Source of the DNA: JAFIHK01 sp041441455
GTDB taxonomy: Bacteria; Bacteroidota; Bacteroidia; Bacteroidales; UBA932
Length of the DNA stretch: 64,000 nucleotides
Reading direction: 5' to 3'
Assembly (NCBI GenBank): GCA_041441455.1
Contig: JASDTB010000038.1
Span: forward strand, 1-64,000
The translations under genes and the position numbers were made by a program. Below are positions 24,580 through 33,038 of the stretch, one piece after another. Below the pieces are notes generated by a model. The model ran no database searches. It was not told the origin of the DNA and was given only the letters and a program-made list of their open reading frames with translations. Each line of letters begins with the position of its first letter. Position 1 is the stretch's first letter.

Positions 24580-25899
24580 ATGAAATTAATACACAAACTC
24601 CCTGTTTTTCTGCTTCTTATTTTACCACTTACTTTAAGTGGACAAAAGAGATGGACTCTCGAAGAGTGCATCAGATATGCGTGGGAAAACAATTTAAGGA
24701 TAAAACAGCAAGAACTTGCCATTGAACAGAGCAAGAACAATGTTGTTCAGGCAAAGTATGCCTTTGCTCCTACTGTTAGCGGTTCGATAAGTCATAATAT
24801 GAACTGGGGTCGCTCTGTTAATATGCAGACACTTGAAATTATAGAAAACAAGCTTAGCCAAAGCTCTGGTATGTCGGTAAGAGCATCTGTTGATATTTTC
24901 GAGGGAAATAAGAAGGTTAATGATCTTAAAAATAAAGAGGTCTTCTACGAGATTGCGATGCAAAATACAATTAAAATGAAGAATGATATCTCACTTGAGA
25001 TTTCAAGATCTTTCTTACAGGTTTTATTGTCTCGCGATATTCTCGCAAGTGCTAAAAGTAGTCTGTCGTCTGTTCAAGCACAGGCAGAGAGAAGCAAAAA
25101 GTTAGTTGATGCTGGAAGTCAAGCGTATGGACCATACCTAGAGATTACTGCTCAACTTGCAAGAGAGAAAGTACAAGTTGTAAATGCGGAGAATCAACTT
25201 AGAGCAAACCTGCTCTCACTAAAACAGCTTTTAGATCTTCCTGGAGATAACGATTTCGATATTGCAGTTCCATCTGTAAATCTCGACAATTTGTCGTTTA
25301 TGGGAGAGTCTGTTGAAAACATCTATACTGCCGCATTAGGTCTACCTCAGATTAAAAGCGCCGAACTTTCGCACACGAGTTCAAAAATACAACTGAAGCT
25401 CGCTCAAGGCAGGCACCTTCCTACTCTATCCTTCTCGGCTGGTTATGGAACAAACTACAGCGACAGCCGTAGTGACGCATTCTTCCAACAACTAAAGGAC
25501 AACCGTAACCCTTCAATTGGGTTCAGTTTGTCTGTTCCAATCTTTACTTCGTTTTCAATCAAGACTGGTGTAAAGAATGCAAAACTTGACATAATCAAAT
25601 ATGAAATTGATCTTAAAAACACTCAACAAGCTCTTTACAAAGAGATTCAGCAAGTAGTTAATGATGCCTCTTCGCAATATGCTCAGATGAAGGCATCTGC
25701 AGAAAATGTAAAAGCTATGGAGGAGTCTTTCAGATATGTTCAACAAAAATTTGACGTTGGTGCTGCTAATGCAACAGATTATACTGTAGCAAAAACAAAT
25801 CTATTCAAAGCTCAATCTGATCTTCTTCAGTCAAAATACCAGCTCCTCTTCCAGCTGAAGGTTCTTGATTTCTACAAAGGCAAACCTATTTCACTATAA
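24580..25899 (+). CDS. TolC-family outer membrane channel
   Basis: A 439-residue protein with a cleavable signal sequence (MKLIHKLPVFLLLILPLTLS). The body has the duplicated TolC layout: helical coiled-coil segments (LRIKQQELAIEQSKNNVVQA; LLSRDILASAKSSLSSVQAQ) alternating with strand regions such as SGSISHNMNWG and LSFSAGYGTNYSD. The end ATDYTVAKTNLFKAQSDLL is the repeated TolC helix. It forms the outer-membrane exit of type I secretion or efflux. It lies directly after the two peptide genes and before an HlyD-like adaptor, with no efflux ABC or RND pump nearby, so the C39 exporter is the obvious inner-membrane partner. A housekeeping efflux role cannot be excluded. Confidence 0.85.
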   Translation: MKLIHKLPVFLLLILPLTLSGQKRWTLEECIRYAWENNLRIKQQELAIEQSKNNVVQAKYAFAPTVSGSISHNMNWGRSVNMQTLEIIENKLSQSSGMSVRASVDIFEGNKKVNDLKNKEVFYEIAMQNTIKMKNDISLEISRSFLQVLLSRDILASAKSSLSSVQAQAERSKKLVDAGSQAYGPYLEITAQLAREKVQVVNAENQLRANLLSLKQLLDLPGDNDFDIAVPSVNLDNLSFMGESVENIYTAALGLPQIKSAELSHTSSKIQLKLAQGRHLPTLSFSAGYGTNYSDSRSDAFFQQLKDNRNPSIGFSLSVPIFTSFSIKTGVKNAKLDIIKYEIDLKNTQQALYKEIQQVVNDASSQYAQMKASAENVKAMEESFRYVQQKFDVGAANATDYTVAKTNLFKAQSDLLQSKYQLLFQLKVLDFYKGKPISL

Positions 25900-25928
25900 A
25901 TTCAACTCTCACGAAAAATCTAAGCAAA

Positions 25929-27212
25929 ATGAGTATCAATAAAAAACTTAAATGGGTAATTTTTATAATTATCGGGTTAATTATCGTTCTGATAGTTGTC
26001 AGCTCGCTCAAAGGTAAAAAAGCGACTACCGTAACTACAGAGACAATTGTAAAGAAAGACATTGTTGAAGTTATTCCTGCAAACGGCAAGATAAAGCCAG
26101 TTGTTGAGGTTAAGATAAGTCCCGACGTTTCGGGAGAGATTGTAGAGCTTAATGTGAAAGAGGGCGACAGAGTTAAAAAGGGTCAGCTAATCATTAAGAT
26201 TAAGCAAGATGTTTATTTGTCTATGCGCGACAGAGCTGAGGCTTCGCTTAATGCAACTCGTGCTCAATATACTCAGCAAAAGGCATCTCTAAATCAGATA
26301 GAGCTTGCATACAAGAGAAATAAATTACTTTATGAGCAAAAAGCTATTTCGGAAGCAGATTACGAAAACTTCCTGTCACAGTATGAGGTTGCCAAAGAGC
26401 AACTGAAAGGTGCAGAGTTTAATGTTAAGAGCGCATCTGCTGGATTGAAAGAGGCTCAGGAAAACTTATACAAAACTACTATCTACGCTCCAATGGATGG
26501 CGTTGTTTCTAAACTCAATGTTGAGAAGGGTGAACGTGTTGTAGGTACAAGCCAAATGGCAGGTACTGAAATGCTTCGCATTGCTAATTTCGAGGAGATG
26601 GAGGTTCTTGTTGATGTGAATGAAAATGATATCATTCGTATTAAACAAAATGACACAGCTACAATTGAAGTTGATGCATATCCAAATAGAAAGTTTAAGG
26701 GTCTAGTTACTCAAATTGCTAACTCTGCTAAAAATCTTAGCTCAGCTGTAGATCAAGTAACAAACTTCGAAGTGAAGATTTTTGTTCTTCCAGAATCTTA
26801 TAGTGACCTTATCAAATTAGGAACAAATCCTTTCCGTCCAGGTAGGTCTGCCTCTGTTTCTATTCAGACACACAGAAGAGCTGGTGTACTTGCTGTTCCT
26901 CTTCAAGCAATCACAACTCGTACCGATCTTTTAAGCGATTCGCTTAAAATGACTCTTACTGGAAATGATGCTATTGAGCAGGTATTTGTTCTAGGTAAAG
27001 AGAATAAGGTTGAGGTTAGAAGAATCACAACTGGTATTCAAGACTTGAACTATATTGAGGTTTTAAGTGGACTTAAAGAGAATGATATCGTAATTACAGG
27101 ACCATACAGTGCTATCAGTAAAACGCTTAAAGACAAAACTCTTGTAGAACAAGAGAAGAAAGATGGCAAGAACGGTAAAAACGATAAAGAGACAAAAGGG
27201 GGCGAGAAGTAG
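25929..27212 (+). CDS. HlyD/MacA-like periplasmic adaptor protein
   Basis: A 427-residue membrane fusion protein. One N-terminal helix (WVIFIIIGLIIVLIVVSSL) anchors it in the inner membrane. The barrel-sandwich half-motifs are VVEVKISPDVSGEIVELNVK with EGDRVKKGQ, and later TTIYAPMDGVVSKLNVEKGE. Between them a coiled-coil hairpin spans about residues 90-180 (SLNQIELAYKRNKLLYEQKA). The beta-barrel and membrane-proximal domains follow, ending GLKENDIVITGP. The tail is a Lys/Glu/Gly-rich disordered stretch. Adaptors of this type link an inner-membrane transporter to TolC; the usual MacB partner is absent here. It is 29 bases downstream of the TolC-like gene. Confidence 0.85.
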   Translation: MSINKKLKWVIFIIIGLIIVLIVVSSLKGKKATTVTTETIVKKDIVEVIPANGKIKPVVEVKISPDVSGEIVELNVKEGDRVKKGQLIIKIKQDVYLSMRDRAEASLNATRAQYTQQKASLNQIELAYKRNKLLYEQKAISEADYENFLSQYEVAKEQLKGAEFNVKSASAGLKEAQENLYKTTIYAPMDGVVSKLNVEKGERVVGTSQMAGTEMLRIANFEEMEVLVDVNENDIIRIKQNDTATIEVDAYPNRKFKGLVTQIANSAKNLSSAVDQVTNFEVKIFVLPESYSDLIKLGTNPFRPGRSASVSIQTHRRAGVLAVPLQAITTRTDLLSDSLKMTLTGNDAIEQVFVLGKENKVEVRRITTGIQDLNYIEVLSGLKENDIVITGPYSAISKTLKDKTLVEQEKKDGKNGKNDKETKGGEK

Positions 27213-27235
27213 ATAGCCCATAAACATAATTCTTG

Positions 27236-27940
27236 ATGACAAAAGAACCAGTACTATTACTTATTGAAACAAGTACCGATACATGTTCTGTGGCCATTAG
27301 CAAAGGAGATAGACTCATTGATGAGTTGGTATCTTCGGAACCAAGAGCCCAGGCTGCCAAAATCGGTAAAATGATACAAGATATCCTTATTAACAACGGC
27401 ACTACAGTCAATGACTGTGATGCCGTTGTTGTGAGTGAAGGACCTGGCTCCTATACAGGTTTAAGGGTTGGGGTCTCTGCAGCAAAAGGGCTCTGCTATG
27501 GTGCAAACAAACCACTTATAGCGGTCAGTTCGCTTCTTTTGATTGCACAACTAGCCTCTAAAACAAATGAATGTGCTTTAGCTGTTCCTCATACAATTAT
27601 TCCTATGATTGATGCTCGTCGAATGGAGGTCTATTGCTTTAGAGCCTCTTCCGACCTATCGACAATCTCTGAAACAACAGCAGAAGTGGTAGATAGCGAG
27701 AGTTTTTCCAATGAACTTAGTTTGGGATCGGTATTGTTCGCTGGCGAAGGTGCCATGAAAATTAAGGATGTGATTACACATCCGAATGCGCACTACTCCC
27801 CTGTAAAAGCACTAGCGTCGGGAATGATTCTCCCCGCGCTAGCGAAATATCTTAAAGGTGAATTTGTAGATACTGCCTACTTCGAGCCGTTCTATCTCAA
27901 AGACTTCGTAGCAGGCACTAGTAAAAAGAAATTCTTTTAG
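27236..27940 (+). CDS. tsaB: tRNA threonylcarbamoyladenosine biosynthesis protein TsaB
   Basis: A 234-residue protein from the ATG at 27236, one codon after an in-frame TTG. It has the ASKHA fold marks of TsaB: LLIETSTDTCSVAISKGD at the start, VVVSEGPGSYTGLRVGVSAAKG, then IPMIDARRMEVYC. TsaB forms a complex with TsaD and TsaE that makes the t6A modification at position 37 of ANN-decoding tRNAs, and it lacks catalytic metal ligands of its own. It lies 23 bases after the adaptor gene on the same strand. The last four bases overlap the convergent Sel1-repeat gene. Confidence 0.9.
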   Translation: MTKEPVLLLIETSTDTCSVAISKGDRLIDELVSSEPRAQAAKIGKMIQDILINNGTTVNDCDAVVVSEGPGSYTGLRVGVSAAKGLCYGANKPLIAVSSLLLIAQLASKTNECALAVPHTIIPMIDARRMEVYCFRASSDLSTISETTAEVVDSESFSNELSLGSVLFAGEGAMKIKDVITHPNAHYSPVKALASGMILPALAKYLKGEFVDTAYFEPFYLKDFVAGTSKKKFF

Positions 27941-29163
27941 TAAATTACTTTATAACCTTTTCCTTGACAGTAAGGGCACTGTTTCTGAGTATGTACAATA
28001 CCATGGTCCAATAATTCAGAACAGTATTTGCAACGAGTCTTAACTTTACTTTGTGTTCCATAAGTAGGAACACTTTTTACTTCACATACTTTACCGCTAC
28101 CATTACAATGAGTACAGTTAACCATCTTTGAACTCTTCGGATTATTGTTAACTGGTTCTTTATATGTATTTATCGGAGTGGCTGTATTTGGAGATTGTTT
28201 TATTTCTAATCCATTTAAAAGTTTATACATTTCAATTTGTCTTGCTTTAAATTGATTATCTGAAACATTACTCAATTTATTATAATGCTTCCTTATTGTG
28301 TTGAACTCTCCAGCAGTGATGTATAAATCAACAATTAATTCATCAGTAGCAGAAATTCCAGGAATTTTCAAAGAGTAAATAAAAGCTAAATTGCTCATAC
28401 TTTTCTGATCTCCATTAACACTAGCTTTATTAAGCCATTTAACAGCATCACTATAGCGCTCTTCTTTCATATATTGTTCTCCCAATTCTGCCATTGCTGG
28501 TGCAAATTCATTACATGCTGATTTTTCTAACCATAGTTTCCATAAATTCTCATCTTTTTTAAAGACAGAATCACCATATTTATAAACCTGGCTTAGTAAA
28601 TACATTGCTTTAGAATTATTATAAGGATCTTTTGAGTATTTTAGATAAGCTTCAGAATATTTTGTTGGCTCATTGATACTATCTTTACTTAATAAACTCT
28701 CACATCTCTTTGCATCTTTCATTGAAGAGCCACTTAAATAGTACAACATTACTGCTTGTTCAAGATTTTTAGAACAGACCTCTCCCTTTTCATAAAAAGC
28801 GGCAAGTCTATACATTGCATCACAAGAACCTAATAGATATGCTCTAAAATAATATTTAAAAGCCCACTGATTGTCTTTTAACAAACCTCCAAGTCCATTT
28901 TGGTAAAAATATCCAATTCTAAAAATTGCAAAAGGGTCCATCCTGAATGCAGCCTCTTTATAGTACTCTAAAGCAATATTTAAATCAACATTGACTCCAT
29001 ATCCATACTCATAACAACTTCCTAATTTGCTTAATGCAGTTGCAATACCTTTCTGGGCGTCGGGAACATATTTTAATGCTAATCCGGTTTGAGCGGAAGC
29101 TGGTGAATAATAAGTAGATGATATAAAGCACAAAAGAGTTATAAATTTGTACAAATACTTCAT
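27937..29163 (-). CDS. exported Sel1-repeat protein with C-terminal DnaJ-type zinc finger
   Basis: A 408-residue protein with an N-terminal signal sequence ending near SAQ (residue 25). Residues about 30-290 contain Sel1-like repeats: SKLGSCYEYGYGVNVDLNIA, AIFRIGYFYQNGLGG, AMYRLAAFYEKGEV, AMAELGEQYMKEERYSDAVK. Sel1 repeats are helical scaffolds for protein contacts. The last 60 residues hold a zinc-binding module: CTHCNGSGKV, then CKYC, then CPYCQGKGY, i.e. CxxCxGxG pairs as in the DnaJ cysteine-rich domain. A zinc finger on an exported protein is unusual. The gene is noticeably more AT-rich than its neighbours and converges on tsaB with a 4-base overlap. Confidence 0.7.
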   Translation of the reverse strand: MKYLYKFITLLCFISSTYYSPASAQTGLALKYVPDAQKGIATALSKLGSCYEYGYGVNVDLNIALEYYKEAAFRMDPFAIFRIGYFYQNGLGGLLKDNQWAFKYYFRAYLLGSCDAMYRLAAFYEKGEVCSKNLEQAVMLYYLSGSSMKDAKRCESLLSKDSINEPTKYSEAYLKYSKDPYNNSKAMYLLSQVYKYGDSVFKKDENLWKLWLEKSACNEFAPAMAELGEQYMKEERYSDAVKWLNKASVNGDQKSMSNLAFIYSLKIPGISATDELIVDLYITAGEFNTIRKHYNKLSNVSDNQFKARQIEMYKLLNGLEIKQSPNTATPINTYKEPVNNNPKSSKMVNCTHCNGSGKVCEVKSVPTYGTQSKVKTRCKYCSELLDHGIVHTQKQCPYCQGKGYKVIY

Positions 29164-29365
29164 AATAAAGACATTAAATTTTTAACAATTTACTAATTTT
29201 TATTTAGCAAGTATAAATAATTCATAACCAATTGATTTAATTATGAAAAAAATACCATTAATAGTTTTGAAGAACACAGAATTGCCTAATGAGAATAATT
29301 AAAGCGCTGAATATTAAACTAATACAATATTGAAATATATAGAATTATAATAAATCCTATAAAAT

Positions 29366-29400
29366 AAAGGGGCTACAAAAAATAAATTTGTAACCCCTTT
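29366..29400 (-). terminator. terminator after the thioredoxin-fold lipoprotein gene
   Basis: AAAGGGGCTACAAA (29366-29379) pairs, with one mismatch, with TTTGTAACCCCTTT (29387-29400). T-rich tracts flank both sides, so it may act in both directions. The surrounding 29164-29418 has no other feature. Confidence 0.7.
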
Positions 29401-29418
29401 GTTATTTTTTAAATTATT

Positions 29419-30561
29419 TTAAAGAATCGATGCTACTTTTGAATCTAATGCTGATCCAAAAATGTCTTTTGCTACAATATTTCCACTCTTGTCTATCAAG
29501 AAAGTAGTTGGAACTTTTGTGATGTTGTAGGTAACAACTGCTGGTGACTGAACTCCTAGACCATCGCATAGGCTGATCCAAGGTAGCTTTTGCGTCAACA
29601 CTGTTCTTCCCCACTCAGTCTTATCCTCATCAACTGCTACTTGATAAATTTCAAATCCTTTAGCGTTATACTTTTGATAGATATCTACAAGCTCTTTATT
29701 GTACATCTTTTGTTTAACATCAGAAACTGTCCAGAATGAGAGTAGAATTACCTTTCCTTTAAGATCGGTTAAAGAGCGAAATTTTCCATTGATATCTGGT
29801 AGCTGAATGTCAGGGAAACTTGTCTCAGTAGCTCCCATCATCTTAAATGCCATATCGTTGTACTTTTGTCTATCTTCCGACTCTTTCTTTAGCATTGGAA
29901 GATATTTTGACTCAGGATAGACAACAGCTAATGAGTCGTAAACTCTTTTGAAAAGAAGTCCATCCATATTACTTCCAAAGACAGGAAGTTCGCCAGGGAA
30001 TTTTTGATATAGCAGATATACGTTTGTAATCGATTTTGGATTTTGATAAAGAGATTTTATAGCTGCTTGTTTGTATTTCACATATAGAGAACCAAGTTTT
30101 AAATTGGCTGCTCTCTCCGCTGCAGTATCACCAGATGCCTTAGCATTTGTGAATACAACTGCTAAAGAGTCAAACTTTTTAACTGCGTTTGTAAAAGTTT
30201 TTTCAGATTCGGCTAATTTAACTGCCTCTTCGTATCCCTCAACAGAGAGATTATTTCCTAAAGTGTCAAGTTTTAGTTTTACCTTTTCTCCCCCATTAAG
30301 TATAATAGAAGCCAATTTTTTGTCTCCGTTATAGATATAGAAGAAATCTGGATTTCCTTTGATAACATCTGCTTTGAATTTGAAGTAGCCAGAGGCATCT
30401 GTCTTGATGGTGTCAACAATCTCTTGTTTGTTAATATTTAGTTTTTTAATTACAAACTCCTTCTCGGCAGCACACTCTATATTTGCTTCGATAACTGCTT
30501 TGTTCTGATTACAAGAAGCTAGGACCAGTACAGAAATAATCAAGGTAAATAACTTGTTCAT
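29419..30561 (-). CDS. thioredoxin-fold lipoprotein (TlpA/DUF4369 type) lacking the CXXC
   Basis: A 380-residue lipoprotein: the lipobox LASC puts the lipidated Cys at residue 17. Residues about 25-120 form a DUF4369-like beta domain (GYFKFKADVIKGNPDFFYIY). A helical linker follows, then a TlpA/AhpC-like thioredoxin fold from about 245: FPDIQLPDINGKFRSLTDLK, GKVILLSFWTVSDVKQKMYN, and VPTTFLIDKSGNIVAKDIFG. In active family members the segment after FW carries W-C-x-x-C; here it reads TVSDVKQ, with no Cys. The fold is kept but thiol chemistry is not possible at the normal site, so a binding or scaffold role is likely. A terminator follows it. Confidence 0.8.
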   Translation of the reverse strand: MNKLFTLIISVLVLASCNQNKAVIEANIECAAEKEFVIKKLNINKQEIVDTIKTDASGYFKFKADVIKGNPDFFYIYNGDKKLASIILNGGEKVKLKLDTLGNNLSVEGYEEAVKLAESEKTFTNAVKKFDSLAVVFTNAKASGDTAAERAANLKLGSLYVKYKQAAIKSLYQNPKSITNVYLLYQKFPGELPVFGSNMDGLLFKRVYDSLAVVYPESKYLPMLKKESEDRQKYNDMAFKMMGATETSFPDIQLPDINGKFRSLTDLKGKVILLSFWTVSDVKQKMYNKELVDIYQKYNAKGFEIYQVAVDEDKTEWGRTVLTQKLPWISLCDGLGVQSPAVVTYNITKVPTTFLIDKSGNIVAKDIFGSALDSKVASIL

Positions 30562-30655
30562 AGGTCTTTGTAAGTTTTTTAAGTTTTAGGTTTATATCTT
30601 TTTATATCAGTTTAAGATCTTGTCTATACTCTTAATGATCTGATTGATTTGTTGT

Positions 30656-31051
30656 CTATTTTATCTTTGATGCGATTGACTCAGCAATTGAGATCATCTC
30701 TTCGGGTGAGAGTTTTAGTTTTGGATTAGAGAAATTCATATCCTTCTCAGTAACGATTGGCACTAAGTGTATATGTGCATGAGGAACCTCTAGTCCTAAA
30801 ACGGCAACGCCGACCCTTGTACAAGGAACGGCGTCTTTAATTGCGACAGCAATTTTTTGTGCAAACAAGGAGAGACCTGATAGCTCTTCTGCTTGGAGAT
30901 CGAAAATATAATCCTCTTCGCGTTTTGGTATCACAAGCGTATGACCTTTTGTCATTGGGTTGATATCTAAGAAAGCGAAGTATTTGTCATCCTCAGCAAC
31001 TTTATAGCAAGGAATCTCTCCATTAACGATTCTTGTAAAAATTGATGCCAT
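30656..31051 (-). CDS. HIT family nucleotide hydrolase
   Basis: A 131-residue Histidine Triad protein. The catalytic motif reads PHAHIHLVPI (His-x-His-x-His), and the N-terminus ASIFTRIVNGEIPCYKVAED with FLDINPMTKGHTLVIPK is typical of the HinT branch, which hydrolyses purine nucleoside phosphoramidates and related AMP conjugates. It starts nine bases after greA ends on the same strand, an arrangement that suggests an operon. Physiological substrate unknown. Confidence 0.9.
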   Translation of the reverse strand: MASIFTRIVNGEIPCYKVAEDDKYFAFLDINPMTKGHTLVIPKREEDYIFDLQAEELSGLSLFAQKIAVAIKDAVPCTRVGVAVLGLEVPHAHIHLVPIVTEKDMNFSNPKLKLSPEEMISIAESIASKIK

Positions 31052-31060
31052 AATCCGGAT

Positions 31061-31534
31061 CTACTTAGAAATTTCTAGAACTTCAAATCTGATCTTACCA
31101 GAAGGGACAATCACTTCAACGACGTCTCCCTTCTTTTTGCCAATTAATGCTTTTCCTATCGGAGTTGCAGCTGCAAGCTTACCCTCTCTTAGGTTAGCCT
31201 CTGTTTCACCAACCAGAGTATACTCTACAGAAGTGTTGTTGTTTAAATTCAACAACTTAACCTTATTCATAATTTGAATATGCTCTGTATTGATTCTTGA
31301 TTCGTCGATAATTCTTGCGTTTGCAATCATGTCTTCTAGCTTTGATATCTTCAATTCCAGAAGACCTTGCGCCTCTTTGGCCGCATCATATTCTGCATTT
31401 TCCGACAAATCCCCCTTATCTCTTGCTTCCGCAATCTGTTTTGAGATGGCAGGGCGTTCAACTGAAACTAAATGCTGATGGTCAGCTTTTAGTTTTTCCA
31501 AACCTTCTGAGGTTAAATAGTGAATTTTTGACAT
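31061..31534 (-). CDS. greA: transcription elongation factor GreA
   Basis: A 157-residue protein with the full GreA layout: an N-terminal coiled coil (LTSEGLEKLKADHQHLVSVE; KGDLSENAEYDAAKEAQGLL, whose acidic tip reads DLSENAEYDAA) and a C-terminal FKBP-like domain ending VIVPSGKIRFEVLEISK. The DxxENAEY tip inserts into the RNA polymerase secondary channel and stimulates cleavage of backtracked RNA. The HIT gene follows closely. Upstream, a hairpin followed by T residues lies between a -7-like box and the start codon, so expression may be attenuated. Confidence 0.95.
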   Translation of the reverse strand: MSKIHYLTSEGLEKLKADHQHLVSVERPAISKQIAEARDKGDLSENAEYDAAKEAQGLLELKISKLEDMIANARIIDESRINTEHIQIMNKVKLLNLNNNTSVEYTLVGETEANLREGKLAAATPIGKALIGKKKGDVVEVIVPSGKIRFEVLEISK

Positions 31535-31543
31535 AATATAAAA

Positions 31544-31588
31544 AATTAAAAAGAATCCTGCGGTACAGGACTCTTTGACACAAAGATA
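31544..31588 (-). promoter_or_regulatory. terminator hairpin and -7-like box upstream of greA
   Basis: On the minus strand AGTCCTG (31572-31566) pairs with CAGGATT (31560-31554), followed by CTTTTTAATTTTT: a terminator shape for the preceding ribF run. TATCTTTG (31588-31581) lies just upstream of this hairpin. If the box is a real promoter, greA transcripts would meet the hairpin before the ATG. Confidence 0.5.
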
Positions 31589-31612
31589 ATAATTTATTTC
31601 TAAATAACAGAA

Positions 31613-32116
31613 TTACGCTTGAAATTTTGGCTTCATTATCTCAGAATACAGCACAAGCATCTTAGGATCAATATTATGAAGCTTTTCAGCAACGTCATTT
31701 TTACCATCTTCATATGAGTACTCCATATTGATAGATAGATCATCTCCAAAGTTTATATCTGCCACAGATCTCTCAACAATATCACCCTCTACTACTCTCT
31801 CTTGAGCTACAGGCTCTTGATAATAGTTGGTGACAAGCGGAGTTTGTCCCTCATTATTAAAGACTTTACCCTCTTTTATCTCATTGCTCTCTACAACTTC
31901 TGGCTCTTGGGTACTAAAACCAAAAATGTCTTTAAATGCGTTTTTATACTCCGATAACTCGTCGTACTCTTCTTCTTCTTCTACGATTTGGGAAGGTTTC
32001 ATTGTATTATTCTCCCTTGCGGCTCTCTCACGCGCAGCTTTTTTGTTTTTTTCTGATCTGTTTTGTAAAAAAAGACCGACAATCGCTATTACGATCGAAA
32101 TAATAATTCCTTCCAT
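31613..32116 (-). CDS. conserved hypothetical single-pass membrane protein
   Basis: A 167-residue protein with one N-terminal membrane helix (IIISIVIAIVGLFLQ), a short basic patch (RSEKNKKAARERAARENN), and then a long acidic, probably disordered region containing EEEEEYDELSEYKNAFKDIF. The last 30 residues (KLHNIDPKMLVLYSEIMKPK) look helical and are the most conserved-looking part. No enzymatic motif. It lies 13 bases downstream of ribF and ends the long leftward operon before a terminator. Function unknown. Confidence 0.65.
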   Translation of the reverse strand: MEGIIISIVIAIVGLFLQNRSEKNKKAARERAARENNTMKPSQIVEEEEEYDELSEYKNAFKDIFGFSTQEPEVVESNEIKEGKVFNNEGQTPLVTNYYQEPVAQERVVEGDIVERSVADINFGDDLSINMEYSYEDGKNDVAEKLHNIDPKMLVLYSEIMKPKFQA

Positions 32117-32129
32117 ACTTTTAAAGTTT

Positions 32130-33038
32130 TTATCTTAAAACAATGTTGTTCAAATCAAGAATAGTCATTGCCCTCTCTTTGTCTTTGAGAAGTTGATCTC
32201 TCAAATCCGAAATCGAGGCAAATGCTTGCTCATCTCTCATTTTACAAACAAACTCAATTTTAAGACTTAGTCCATATATATCCTCCTCAAAATCGAGAAG
32301 ATGAGTCTCTATTGTTCTTTCGTTTCCTGCTGCAATAGTAGGTCTGGTGCCAATATTAGTGATTCCTCTAAAAACTCTACCCGATGACTCTGCCCAAACA
32401 GCATATACGCCATCGGCTGGTAACATTTTTAGGGGCTCGTACAATCTAATATTTGCAGTCGGAAAACCAATTGTTCTACCAATTCTCTGACCTTCGACAA
32501 CTACACCTTCTAGACCATATCTATATCCTAAGAAATGGTTTGCCTTACTTATCTCACCCTTCGAAATATAGTCACGAATCTTTGTTGAGCTAACTATAAT
32601 CTCTTCCTCTGCAAATTCACCTACTCTATAGGTCTTGATTCCTAAGCCATTTGCAATCTCTATCATCTGGTCTTGAGTTTGAGACAAATCTCTTCCAACT
32701 CTGTGGTCGTAACCAATTACTAGATGCGTAATTCCAAAACGGTTGATGAGGATATCTTGATAAAACTCTTCGGTTGTGTGGTTGGCAAATTGTTTATCGA
32801 AAGTCAATACCTCAACAGAATCAATTCCAAGGGATAAAATTAGTCTTTTTTTCTCTTCGATAGATGTAAGTAGTCTAAATTTTGCTGCATCTTGCTGCAA
32901 AACTGTACGAGGGTGTGGCCAAAATGTGAAAACAACAGACTTGCACTCGTTTTCACGAGCCAAGTCTGTCACTATATTCAAAACGGCTTGATGACCTCTG
33001 TGTACACCGTCGAAAAAACCTGTAGTTGCTACAACCAT
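32130..33038 (-). CDS. ribF: bifunctional riboflavin kinase / FMN adenylyltransferase
   Basis: A 302-residue enzyme that turns riboflavin into FMN and then FAD. The N-terminal adenylyltransferase domain has TGFFDGVHRGHQAVL (the G-x-F-D-G-x-H-x-G-H nucleotide-binding motif) and VSSTKIRDYI. The C-terminal kinase domain has GRTIGFPTANIRLYE and a GITNIGTRPTI loop. The length and domain order are standard. The start codon lies inside the end of the glycogen synthase/phosphorylase fusion gene (10-base overlap), so the two are translated from one message, although the pathways are unrelated. Confidence 0.95.
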   Translation of the reverse strand: MVVATTGFFDGVHRGHQAVLNIVTDLARENECKSVVFTFWPHPRTVLQQDAAKFRLLTSIEEKKRLILSLGIDSVEVLTFDKQFANHTTEEFYQDILINRFGITHLVIGYDHRVGRDLSQTQDQMIEIANGLGIKTYRVGEFAEEEIIVSSTKIRDYISKGEISKANHFLGYRYGLEGVVVEGQRIGRTIGFPTANIRLYEPLKMLPADGVYAVWAESSGRVFRGITNIGTRPTIAAGNERTIETHLLDFEEDIYGLSLKIEFVCKMRDEQAFASISDLRDQLLKDKERAMTILDLNNIVLR

